DNA of 64,000 nt from Anaeromyxobacter sp. (GTDB lineage Bacteria; Myxococcota; Myxococcia; Myxococcales; Anaeromyxobacteraceae), in contig JADKCZ010000005.1 in the NCBI GenBank assembly GCA_016718565.1, positions 434,001 through 498,000 on the forward strand, written 5' to 3'. Position numbers and translations under genes: made by a program. The first letter of the stretch is position 1; every line of letters begins with the position of its first letter. Below are positions 27,701 to 34,811 of this stretch, in pieces. Under the pieces are notes generated by a model. The model was not told the DNA's origin and did no database searches. It worked only from the letters and a program-made list of their open reading frames with translations.

Positions 27701-28332
27701 GGCGAGAGGGCGCGGGCCCGGTGGGCCGCGATCAGCTCCTCCGGCATGAGGGCGCGCAGGTCGTCGTCGGTCAGCTCCTCGATCTTGGCCACCTCGTGGG
27801 AGGTGCGGAAGCCGTCGAAGAAGTGCAGGAAGGGGACCCGCGAGCGCAGCGAGGCCAGCTGCGCGATGACCGCGAAGTCGTGGGCCTCCTGCACCGAGGC
27901 CGAGGCCAGCAGGGCGAAGCCGGTCTGCCGCACCGACATGACGTCCTGGTGGTCGCCGAAGATGGAGAGCGCGTGGGTGGCCAGGGTGCGGGCCGACACG
28001 TGCATGCAGAACGCGGTCAGCTCGCCCGCGATCTTGTACATGTTGGGGATCATCAGCAGCAGGCCCTGCGAGGCCGTGAAGGTGGTCGTCAGGGCGCCGG
28101 TCTGCAGCGCGCCGTGGACCGCGCCGGCGGCGCCACCCTCCGACTGCATCTCGGCCACCAGAGGCACCGTGCCCCAGATGTTCGGGCGCCCCTTGGCCGC
28201 CCACTCGTCGGACCACTCGCCCATGTTGGACGAAGGGGTGATGGGGTAGATCGCCGCCACCTCGTTGATGCGGTACGCCACCGACGCGACGGCCTCGTTG
28301 CCGTCCATCGTCACCATCCGCCTGTCCGCCAT
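24730..28332 (-). CDS. nifJ: Pyruvate:ferredoxin (flavodoxin) oxidoreductase
   Basis: Oxidatively decarboxylates pyruvate to acetyl-CoA and CO2, passing electrons to ferredoxin or flavodoxin; it is oxygen-sensitive and typical of anaerobic metabolism. The 1200-residue single-chain form is complete. The N-terminal domain has YPITPSSNMGEW, followed by the gamma domain. Two ferredoxin-like clusters are visible (CIQCNKCALICPHACIRP and CTGCSLCVAICPAES). A later Cys motif (CTGCGETPYVK) and the thiamine-PP region (GGDGWAYDIGYGG, VYSNTGGQ) complete it. I chose the ATG at 28332 because AGGAGA lies five bases upstream and MADRRMVTMDGNEA is the family N-terminus; an in-frame ATG at 28386 is less likely. 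Confidence 0.97.
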   Translation of the reverse strand: MADRRMVTMDGNEAVASVAYRINEVAAIYPITPSSNMGEWSDEWAAKGRPNIWGTVPLVAEMQSEGGAAGAVHGALQTGALTTTFTASQGLLLMIPNMYKIAGELTAFCMHVSARTLATHALSIFGDHQDVMSVRQTGFALLASASVQEAHDFAVIAQLASLRSRVPFLHFFDGFRTSHEVAKIEELTDDDLRALMPEELIAAHRARALSPDAPTIRGTAQNPDAFFQAREACNPYYADCHDHVQAAMDLFAKQVGRQYHLFEYLGHPEAERVVVLMGSGCETAQETVEHLVAQGEKVGMVKVRLYRPFALGEFMTSLPRSVHHLAVLDRTKEPGSLGEPLYMDVVTALREAEQAHIDRFHHQLTVIGGRYGLSSKEFTPAMVKAVFDELGKTRPKRHFTVGINDDVTHLSLKYDAAWDIEKPDVVRALFYGLGADGTVGANKNSIKIIGEDTPNYAQGYFVYDSKKSGSITISHLRFGPRPIKSQYLVTKANFVACHQFGFLEKYEMLEQATQGATFLLNSIYGPEQVWAQLPAEVQALILEKQLQFYVIDAFKVARETGMGVRINTIMQTCFFAISGVLPRDEAISHIKKTIEKTYARKGPEVVRKNFQAVDETLANLFQVKTEGKQVGGPARPPAVSEAAPDFVKRVTGLILAGKGDLLPVSAFPVDGTWMTGTAKWEKRAIALDVPAWVPSLCIQCNKCALICPHACIRPKFYDPAALAGAPATFQSMDFKSAEVKGKKYSLQVSTDDCTGCSLCVAICPAESKTEKGVKAINMTSVLPIQAAERKNWEFFTTIPEPDRRNLKLDVKGTQFLEPLFEFSGACTGCGETPYVKLLTQLYGDRAIIANATGCSSIYGGNLPTTPYTKNAQGRGPAWANSLFEDNAEFGFGMRLALDKQGEHARELLATMGTQLGDELVKGLLEADQSDETGLEAQRQRILVLRSKLAKLTSAEARWLSTIADYLAKKSVWIVGGDGWAYDIGYGGLDHVIAQGRDVNILVLDTEVYSNTGGQASKATPMGAAAKFATAGKATAKKDLAMLAMGYGHAYVARVAMGAKDAQTVNAFKEADSYPGTSLIIAYSHCIAHGYDMADALDQQTKAVDSAYWPLFRYDPRRVVNGESPLKLDSPAPKLDLSAFVAGETRFRQVEAANPEGYKRMMEQSQKDIREKYALYEQLARSMSPANLVPGAAGGPPKAKA

Positions 28333-28534
28333 GGTGTCTCCTGCTGCGGCGATCTGCTGCCCGGGGGGCGCCGCGCCTGTGGTCAAGAAGTCCGAGAGAG
28401 CCTGAGACCTGGGATCATGTACGGCTTTCCAAGGATTCCGCGGCCTTGGATCGCCGGCCTGCCGTGTGGGACGGCGGAGTCTAGCAGATCAGCCGCGCTC
28501 GAATGCAACGCGGACGGGGCCTGCCGCGAGGTCG

Positions 28535-28550
28535 CTTGACGCTGGTCAAG
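28535..28550. promoter_or_regulatory. FNR/DNR-like palindrome CTTGAC-GCTG-GTCAAG
   Basis: A perfect 6-bp-arm palindrome with a 4-bp centre, matching the TTGAY-N4-RTCAA pattern bound by FNR/CRP-superfamily regulators. It sits about 60 bases upstream of the chosen multiheme lipoprotein start. It lies about 200 bases upstream of PFOR on the other strand, so it could serve either gene. Binding is inferred from pattern only. Confidence 0.6.
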
Positions 28551-28610
28551 GTTCTGGCGGCCCGGGTCTGCCTTTCTCTCCGGCGGACGTTTCGCCGCAT
28601 CGGAGCCCAC

Positions 28611-30347
28611 GTGTCCACCACCTGCCGCCTCACCTCACGCCTCCCCCGGACGGGCCTCCCCGCCCTCTCCGCGCTCACCCTCCTCGCCCTGGCCACCGTG
28701 GCCGGGTGCGGCCAGGCCCGCTCCAGCCGGGGGGACCCGACCCCCGAGTGCCAGCGCTGCCACGGCGGCACCTCCGGCAACGCCGCGCCGCCACTCGGCG
28801 CCGCCGGCCAGACGGCCACCACCGACGTCGGCGTCGGCGCCCACCAGGCGCACCTGGGCCGCAGCACCTTCGCGGCCGCCGTCACCTGCGCCGAGTGCCA
28901 CCTGGTGCCGACCGACTCCGCCGCCCACCTGGACGGCGCGGCCACCGTCACCTTCTCCGGCCGCGCCGTGGTCGGGCAGGGCGCCGGCGTGGCCACCTGG
29001 AATCGCGCCTCCGCCACCTGCAGCAACGTCGCCTGCCACGGCGGCGCCGCCCCGACCTGGAACGCCGCCGGGCAGCCCCACCTCGACTGCGGCGGCTGCC
29101 ACTCGAGCCCGCCCGCCTCCCACGGCCCCGGCGCCACCGCCTGCCACCTGTGCCACCCGGGCACCGTGAAGGACGACGGCACCATCGACGTGGCCGGCGG
29201 CCTGCACCTCGACGGGCAGGTCGAGCTGGGCCCGAGCCAGCCCTGCGCCGGCTGCCACGCCGCCCCGCCCGCCAGCGGCGCCCACCTGGTGCACGCCACC
29301 CCGCCCTCGGCCGCCGACCTGGTCTACGGCGGGCAGGCGCTGGCCGAGGACGTGGACCCCAGCGGCGCCACCGGCCGGTACTACTTCGGCTGCGGCGCGT
29401 GCCACCCGGCCGACCCGGCCAGGCACCAGAACGGCACGCTCGAGGTGGAGCTCTCCCCCACCGCCACCGGCCTGCGCGCCCGCAACGCCGCCACGGCGGC
29501 CTTCGCCGGCGGCACCTGCAGCGGCGTCTACTGCCACTCCACCGGCCAGGCCGCACCGGCCTTCGCCACCACGCCGGCCTGGGTGGGCGGCGGCGCGCCC
29601 GGCTGCGGTGGCTGCCACGGCAACCCGCCCAGCTACGCCAACGGCGGCCCGACCTCGGGCGCCGCCAACAGCCACATCTTCCTGAACTGGACCGGCGCCG
29701 AGGGCGGCCACTTCGCCCCGCTGCCCGGCACCTTCCACCGCTCGCGCCACGGCGGCCCGAGCAGCTTCGCCACCGACGAGCGGGCCGCGCCGATGACCTG
29801 CCAGGCCTGCCACGCCGAGACGGTGGACCCCGCCAACCTGGCCCCGGGCGGCGCCTTCTACCTCGACACCTCCCTCACCACCCGGCTGGCGGGCGGCGAC
29901 CCGGCCCGGTTCGGGCAGGCCAACTGGCTGGACACCCAGTGCACCAGCTGCCACGACGGCGCGCCGGGCTCGCCGCCGCAGGGGCAGGGCCGGGTGCTGC
30001 CGCTGCGCCACGTCAACGGCGTGCGCGACGTGACCTTCGACGGGCGCACCGCGGTGCCGGCCGGCTACTTCAGCGACCTGGGAGCCGCCGCGCCGACCAG
30101 GCTCTACTTCACCACCCGGGCCCAGTTCCCGGTGGCCCTCGACCTGACCGGGCTCGGGCTCTCGCCGGCCACCTGGAGCGCCTTCGCGCCCGGCACGCTC
30201 TCCCTGGAGCTGTCGCAGGCCGGCTATGCGCCGGCCACCCAGACCTGCTCCAGCGTGGCCTGCCACCTGGGCCGGCCGGCCACCTGGGGGCAGCGGGGCT
30301 TCGAGACCAACCCGCCCAGCTGCACCGGCTGCCACGACCTGCCGTAG
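28611..30347 (+). CDS. Multiheme (about 13 sites) c-type cytochrome lipoprotein, CxxxxCH family
   Basis: A 578-residue exported lipoprotein (hydrophobic LSALTLLALATVAGC, lipobox Cys near 33). I count ten CXXCH sites and three CX4CH sites (CSNVACH, CSGVYCH, CSSVACH). The CX4CH sites, with flanking GCHxxPP repeats, are the hallmark of the CxxxxCH/CxxCH multiheme families found in Geobacter and Anaeromyxobacter, where such proteins sit at the outer surface for extracellular or anaerobic electron transfer. The GTG at 28611 gives a normal lipoprotein leader; an upstream in-frame ATG at 28503 would lie before the FNR-like palindrome. Whether the CX4CH sites carry heme depends on dedicated lyases not seen here. 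Confidence 0.85.
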   Translation: MSTTCRLTSRLPRTGLPALSALTLLALATVAGCGQARSSRGDPTPECQRCHGGTSGNAAPPLGAAGQTATTDVGVGAHQAHLGRSTFAAAVTCAECHLVPTDSAAHLDGAATVTFSGRAVVGQGAGVATWNRASATCSNVACHGGAAPTWNAAGQPHLDCGGCHSSPPASHGPGATACHLCHPGTVKDDGTIDVAGGLHLDGQVELGPSQPCAGCHAAPPASGAHLVHATPPSAADLVYGGQALAEDVDPSGATGRYYFGCGACHPADPARHQNGTLEVELSPTATGLRARNAATAAFAGGTCSGVYCHSTGQAAPAFATTPAWVGGGAPGCGGCHGNPPSYANGGPTSGAANSHIFLNWTGAEGGHFAPLPGTFHRSRHGGPSSFATDERAAPMTCQACHAETVDPANLAPGGAFYLDTSLTTRLAGGDPARFGQANWLDTQCTSCHDGAPGSPPQGQGRVLPLRHVNGVRDVTFDGRTAVPAGYFSDLGAAAPTRLYFTTRAQFPVALDLTGLGLSPATWSAFAPGTLSLELSQAGYAPATQTCSSVACHLGRPATWGQRGFETNPPSCTGCHDLP

Positions 30348-30366
30348 GCCGGGCCGGACGCGACGA

Positions 30367-30400
30367 GGGGCCGGCGCCGGAGTCTCCGGCGCGCGGCCCC
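30367..30400. terminator. Strong hairpin between convergent genes
   Basis: GGGGCC and GCGCCGGA pair with TCCGGCGC and GGCCCC around a 3-base loop, with one small bulge, giving a 14-bp GC stem. It lies 20 bases after the multiheme cytochrome stop and 58 bases beyond the rsfS stop, so it can serve both directions. No T-run follows, as is common in very GC-rich genomes. Confidence 0.6.
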
Positions 30401-30457
30401 ACCCGTCTCACGGCGCGCCTCGCCGGCCCGATGGGCGCGGCGCGGCGCGGATCGGCG

Positions 30458-31051
30458 TCAGTCCTCGACGAGGAAGCGCGGGGCGTCGACCCACAGGCCG
30501 TCGAGGTCCCAGAACGTCCGGGCGTCGCGCCCCATGACGTGGGCCACCACGTCGCCGTAGTCCACGATGATCCAGGTGCCGGTCTCGTAGCCCTCGACCG
30601 CCACCTTGCCGTGGCCGGCCGCCTTCATGGCGGCGTCCACCGCGTCCGCCACCGCGGCGGCCTGGCGGTCGGACTCGGTGGTCATGATGACCAGGTACTC
30701 GGCGTAGGAGGAGAGCCCCCGCACGTCGAAGACGGTCACCACCTCGGCCTTCTTCTCCAGGCCGGCGCGGGCGGCCAAGAGCGCCTTGGGGCGCGACTCG
30801 TCCGGCGCCAGCGGCGCCGCCGGCGCCAGCGGGAGCGCCGCCTCGCGGCCGATGGACTTGGGCGTCTTGCGGCGCGCGCCGTGCTTGCGCGGCAGCTTGC
30901 GGTCGGGGAGCTTCTTCTTCCCGCCCTTCTTGCCGCCCGGGCCGCCGGGCCGGAAGCCCACCTTCTTCGGGCCGGCCTTCTTGGGCGCGCCCTTCTTCGG
31001 TCCGCGCGTCACGCTGCCCGTCTTGGCCGGGCCCTTCTTCTTGGTCGCCAT
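30458..31051 (-). CDS. rsfS: Ribosome silencing factor RsfS with basic N-terminal extension
   Basis: The C-terminal ~110 residues are RsfS: VVTVFDVRGLSSYAEYLVIMT, then ETGTWIIVDYGDVVAHV and FWDLDGLW. RsfS binds ribosomal protein L14 and blocks subunit joining under starvation. The first ~75 residues are an extension rich in Lys, Gly and Pro (KKKGPAKTG, GGKKGGKKKLPDRK) that is not part of the usual ~105-130-residue protein and could bind rRNA. The ATG at 31051 has GAGGGA upstream, which supports the extension being translated. It is followed upstream by proA and proB in the same direction. Confidence 0.9.
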   Translation of the reverse strand: MATKKKGPAKTGSVTRGPKKGAPKKAGPKKVGFRPGGPGGKKGGKKKLPDRKLPRKHGARRKTPKSIGREAALPLAPAAPLAPDESRPKALLAARAGLEKKAEVVTVFDVRGLSSYAEYLVIMTTESDRQAAAVADAVDAAMKAAGHGKVAVEGYETGTWIIVDYGDVVAHVMGRDARTFWDLDGLWVDAPRFLVED

Positions 31052-31137
31052 GCTTCCCTCGCCTCCCCTGTCTCGTGGTGCCGCTACCCTGCCGCTGCCG
31101 CCCCGTCCCGCCGCCGGCTCGCGCCGCGCCGCGCCGC

Positions 31138-32421
31138 TCAGCCGCGGACCTGCCCGTCGCCCTCCACCACGAACTTCCGGGTGGTGAGCTCGGCCAGCCC
31201 CATGGGCCCGAAGGCGTGGAGCTTGCTGGTGGAGATGCCGATCTCGGCGCCCAGCCCCAGCTCGCCGCCGTCGTTGAACCGCGTGGAGGCGTTGATGATC
31301 ACCGCGCTGGCCGTGACCTCGCGCTCGAAGCGCCGGGCCGCCTGCAGGTCGCGCGTCAGGATCGACTCGGTGTGGAGCGAGCCGTAGCGGGCGATGTGGT
31401 CGAGGGCCGCGTCCAGGTCCGGCACCACCCGCACCGCCAGGATCAGGTCCAGGAACTCGAAGCCGTAGTCGTCGGGCCTGGCCTGCACGGCCGGCACGCC
31501 GGCCCGCCCCAGGATGGTGAGGGCGGTGGGGTCGCAGCGCAGCTCCACGCCGGCCTGCGAGAGCGCGATGCCCACCGCCGGCAGCAGCGCCTGGGCCGCG
31601 TCGCGGTGCACCAGCAGGCACTCCAGCGCGTTGCACACGCCCGGCCGCTGCACCTTGCCGTTCATGGCCAGCGCCACCGCCTGGCCCGCCTCGGCGGTGG
31701 CGTCCAGGAAGAGGTGGTTGACGCCCTGGAAGTGCTTCACCACCGGCACCCGCGAGCGCTCCGACACCGCCCGGATGAGCGAGGGGCCGCCGCGCGGGAT
31801 GGCCAGGTCGATGAGGTCGTCGAGCTGCAGCAGGGCGTAGGTGGCCTCGCGGTCGGGCGTGGGCACCACCTGGGCCGAGGCCGCCGGCAGGCCGGCCGCG
31901 GCCAGCCCCTCGCCGAAGGCGGCCACCAGGGCCAGCGAGGAGCGCAGCGCGTCGGAGCCGGGCCGGAGGATGACCGCGTTGCCGCTCTTCACGCACAGCG
32001 CGGCCGCCTCGGCCGCCACGTTGGGGCGGGCCTCGTAGACCATCAGCACCACGCCCAGGGGGATGCGCACCCGCTTGACGGAGAGGCCGTTGGGGCGGCG
32101 CCAGGAGTCGGTGACCTCGCCCACCGGGTCGGGCAGGGCGGCCACCGCCTCGAGCGCGGCGGCGATGCCGGCCAGGCGCGGGCCGTCCAGGGCCAGGCGG
32201 TCCAGGTAGGCGGCGTTCTGCCCGGCCGCCCGGGCGGCCTCGAGATCGGCGCGGTTGGCGGCCAGGATCTGCGGCTGGTGCGCCACGATGGCCCGGGCCG
32301 CGGCGCGCAGGGCGCGGTCCTTCGCGGCGCTGGGGGCGCGGGAGAGGTCGCGGGCCGCGTCGCGGGCGGCCTCGGCCAGGGCCCGCATGGCGGCGGGCAG
32401 CGTCTCGGCGGGGGTGGTCAT
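31138..32421 (-). CDS. proA: Glutamate-5-semialdehyde dehydrogenase (gamma-glutamyl phosphate reductase)
   Basis: Second enzyme of proline synthesis; reduces glutamyl-5-phosphate with NADPH. The 427-residue length is standard. Visible motifs are VRIPLGVVLMVYEARPN, GNAVILRPGSD for cofactor binding and the catalytic Cys in NGKVQRPGVCNALE; TRFNDGGELGLGAEIGIST lies near the end. It starts 16 bases after proB, and rsfS follows 86 bases downstream on the same strand. Confidence 0.97.
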   Translation of the reverse strand: MTTPAETLPAAMRALAEAARDAARDLSRAPSAAKDRALRAAARAIVAHQPQILAANRADLEAARAAGQNAAYLDRLALDGPRLAGIAAALEAVAALPDPVGEVTDSWRRPNGLSVKRVRIPLGVVLMVYEARPNVAAEAAALCVKSGNAVILRPGSDALRSSLALVAAFGEGLAAAGLPAASAQVVPTPDREATYALLQLDDLIDLAIPRGGPSLIRAVSERSRVPVVKHFQGVNHLFLDATAEAGQAVALAMNGKVQRPGVCNALECLLVHRDAAQALLPAVGIALSQAGVELRCDPTALTILGRAGVPAVQARPDDYGFEFLDLILAVRVVPDLDAALDHIARYGSLHTESILTRDLQAARRFEREVTASAVIINASTRFNDGGELGLGAEIGISTSKLHAFGPMGLAELTTRKFVVEGDGQVRG

Positions 32422-32437
32422 GGGTTCCTGGCGGCCC

Positions 32438-33577
32438 TCATACCACCGCCTCGTCGAGGAGGACGAGGTCGTTGCGGTGGATCACCTCGTCGGCGTACCT
32501 GAAGCCCAGGGTGGCCTCGATCTCGGAGGTCTTCTTGCCGGCCAGGCGGCGCACGTCGTCGGCCGCGTAGCCGGCCAGCCCGCGGGCGAAGGGGTGGGCC
32601 GGGTCCACCGCCAGCTCCACCGGGTCGCCCACCCCGAACTGGCCCACCACGCCCTTCACCCCGGGTGACAGGAGGCTCTTGCCCTTCTCCTGGATGGCGC
32701 GGCGCGCCCCGGCGTCCACCAGGATCAGCCCCTTGCCGCGGGCCGCGGAGGTGAGCCAGCCGTCGCGCCCGGAGAGCCGCTCGGCCGAGGGGGCGAAGAC
32801 CGTGCCGAGCCGCTCGCCGGCCAGCAGCGCCGGCAGCGCCCCGGCGCGCCGGCCGGACAGGAGCGCCGTGACCACCCCCTGGGCACCCAGCCGCCGGGCC
32901 GCCTTCACCTTGGTGGCCATGCCTCCGGTGGAGCGCTCGCTGCCGGCCCCGCCGGCCAGCCGCTCCACCTCGGCGGTGACCCGCGCCACGTCGTGCTGCA
33001 GGAGGGCTCCCTTGTGGCGGGGGTCGCGGTCGTAGAGCCCCTCCACGTCGGTGAGCATGGCCACCAGGTCGGCCTCGACGCAGCCGGCCACCAGCGCCGC
33101 CAGGGTGTCGTTGTCGCCCACCTTGATCTCGTCCACCGCCACGGTGTCGTTCTCGTTCACCACCGGCACCACGCCGCGCTCCAGCAGGCGCTGGAAGGTG
33201 CGGCGGGCGTTGAGGAAGCGCTTGCGGTTGGCCAGGTCCTCGGCGGTGAGGAGCACCTGCGCCACCAGGCGGCCGTGCCGGCCGAAGGCCTCGCCCCAGG
33301 CCGCCATCAGGTGCGGCTGGCCCACCGCGGCGCAGGCCTGCTTGGTGGCGATGTCCCAGGGCCGGCCCTTGAGGCGCGCCAGCCCGAGCCGCTCCGCCCC
33401 CAGCGCCACCGCGCCGGAGGAGACCAGCACCAGGGTGCGCCCCTCGGCCACGGCCGAGAGCTCGGCCGCCAGGCGGGCGCAGTTCTCCCGGTCGAAGCGG
33501 CCGGCGGCGTCGGTGAGGGTGCCGGTGCCCACCTTGACGACGAGGCGGCGGGCGCGGGCGAGGCTGCGGCGGGGCAT
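32438..33577 (-). CDS. proB: Glutamate 5-kinase with PUA domain
   Basis: First enzyme of proline synthesis; phosphorylates glutamate using ATP. The 379-residue protein has the amino-acid kinase domain (VVKVGTGTLTD at the start, VNENDTVAVDEIKVGDNDTLAALVA, STGGMATKVKAARRLGAQGV) and a C-terminal PUA domain from about residue 275, where feedback control by proline is often exerted. The start ATG at 33577 gives the expected N-terminus. A divergent transposase-like gene starts 131 bases away. Confidence 0.97.
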   Translation of the reverse strand: MPRRSLARARRLVVKVGTGTLTDAAGRFDRENCARLAAELSAVAEGRTLVLVSSGAVALGAERLGLARLKGRPWDIATKQACAAVGQPHLMAAWGEAFGRHGRLVAQVLLTAEDLANRKRFLNARRTFQRLLERGVVPVVNENDTVAVDEIKVGDNDTLAALVAGCVEADLVAMLTDVEGLYDRDPRHKGALLQHDVARVTAEVERLAGGAGSERSTGGMATKVKAARRLGAQGVVTALLSGRRAGALPALLAGERLGTVFAPSAERLSGRDGWLTSAARGKGLILVDAGARRAIQEKGKSLLSPGVKGVVGQFGVGDPVELAVDPAHPFARGLAGYAADDVRRLAGKKTSEIEATLGFRYADEVIHRNDLVLLDEAVV

Positions 33578-33625
33578 GTGGGCTCGAGTCTAGTCGATGG
33601 GCGCCCGGGCCGGGAGTTCCGTCCT

Positions 33626-33641
33626 ACGGACCAGGGTCCGT
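33626..33641. repeat. Inverted repeat ACGGAC-CAGG-GTCCGT upstream of RAYT
   Basis: Perfect 6-bp arms around a 4-bp loop. The left arm can also pair with TCCGT just upstream (33618-33622), giving two alternative hairpins. It may be a remnant of the REP-type palindrome that RAYT proteins recognise; only this copy is visible here. Confidence 0.4.
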
Positions 33642-33707
33642 GGCGCGGGTGGAGGAGTTGGCAGTTCCCCTGTGATTCCGGGGGCCGCTTCTGGCACGGG
33701 TGCTGCC

Positions 33708-34598
33708 ATGGCTCTGCCCATGACCGCGCCACGGCAGATCCTCCCGGGTCGCACCTACCTCGTCACGCGCCGCTGCCTGCTCCGCCACTTCTTCCTCCGC
33801 CCCAGCGCGGTGGTCAACCAGGTCCTGGCCTACGTCCTTGCTCTTGCGGCCGAGCGCTACGAGGTCCAGGTCCACGCCTACTGCGTCCTCTCCAATCACC
33901 TCCACCTCGTCGTCACCGATCCCCACGCCCGCCTGCCCGCCTTCCAGCAGTTCCTCTGCTCCTTCGTGGCCCGCGCCCTCAACGCCCATCTCGGGCGCTG
34001 GGAGTACTTCTGGGCGCCCTGCACCTACAGCGCCGTGGTCCTCGGGTCACCCGAGGACGTCATCGCCAAGGCCGCGTACACCCTCGCAAACCCCGTCGCC
34101 GCCGGCCTGGTCCACGCTGCCCACCTCTGGCCGGGGCTCTGGTCGGCGCCGGACACCATCGGCACCACCATCCGGGTGAAGCGTCCGGACCACTTCTTCG
34201 ACCGGGCGGGGCTCCTCCCCGAACACGTCGACCTCGAGCTCACGGTGCCGACCGGCTTCAGCTCGACCGAGGAGTTCCGCGACCAGCTGCGGGCGGAGCT
34301 CTCGCGGCAGGAGGAGGCGGCCCGCGCCGAGATCCCGGCCTTCCTCGGCGTGACCCGGGTGCGGACGCAGAGCCCCTTCGCCCGGCCGAGGCCCGGCGAG
34401 CCACGCCGCCGGCTCTCTCCCAGGGTGGCCGCGCGGGACAAGTGGAAGCGCATCGAGCTCCTCCAGCAGCTGGAGAGCTTCCTCAGCGACTACTGGGAGG
34501 CGCTCAGGGTCTGGCGCGAAGGCAAGGTGGAGCCCGTGTTCCCTGCCGGGACCTACCTGATGCGGGTCGCGCATGGCGTCGCCTGCGCTTCCGCCTAG
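33708..34598 (+). CDS. REP-associated tyrosine transposase (RAYT, Y1-type)
   Basis: A 296-residue HUH-family single-strand nuclease of the IS200-like/RAYT group. The HUH pair is His64 and His66 in SNHLHLVV, and the likely catalytic Tyr is 124 in KAAYTLANPVAAGLV, the standard RAYT block. RAYTs are domesticated relatives of IS200/IS605 transposases that process REP hairpins and are usually single copy per site. No flanking terminal repeats or accessory TnpB are visible, so this is an orphan gene, not an intact insertion sequence. A few in-frame starts are possible; the ATG at 33708 gives the family N-terminus. Confidence 0.85.
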   Translation: MALPMTAPRQILPGRTYLVTRRCLLRHFFLRPSAVVNQVLAYVLALAAERYEVQVHAYCVLSNHLHLVVTDPHARLPAFQQFLCSFVARALNAHLGRWEYFWAPCTYSAVVLGSPEDVIAKAAYTLANPVAAGLVHAAHLWPGLWSAPDTIGTTIRVKRPDHFFDRAGLLPEHVDLELTVPTGFSSTEEFRDQLRAELSRQEEAARAEIPAFLGVTRVRTQSPFARPRPGEPRRRLSPRVAARDKWKRIELLQQLESFLSDYWEALRVWREGKVEPVFPAGTYLMRVAHGVACASA

Positions 34599-34811
34599 AC
34601 GACCGCACCAAACCAGCCCTGCTGCGCTCCGCGAGGCCTCCCCGGCCCACGACGAGGGCAGCGGTGTGCGTTGCGCGAGTTCAGCGAGCCCCGCCCTGGC
34701 CGTTCCTGCTGCGAGCCCCACCACCCGGGCCTGCCGGCCCCCCCCCTTTGGCTGGGCACTCGGCGGCCCCCTTCCTTCACGGCGGCATCGGAGATGAGGC
34801 TTCCCAGGGGA

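Noticed and set aside
33578..34811. Intact insertion sequence around the RAYT
   Set aside because: No terminal inverted repeats, target duplication or TnpB partner.
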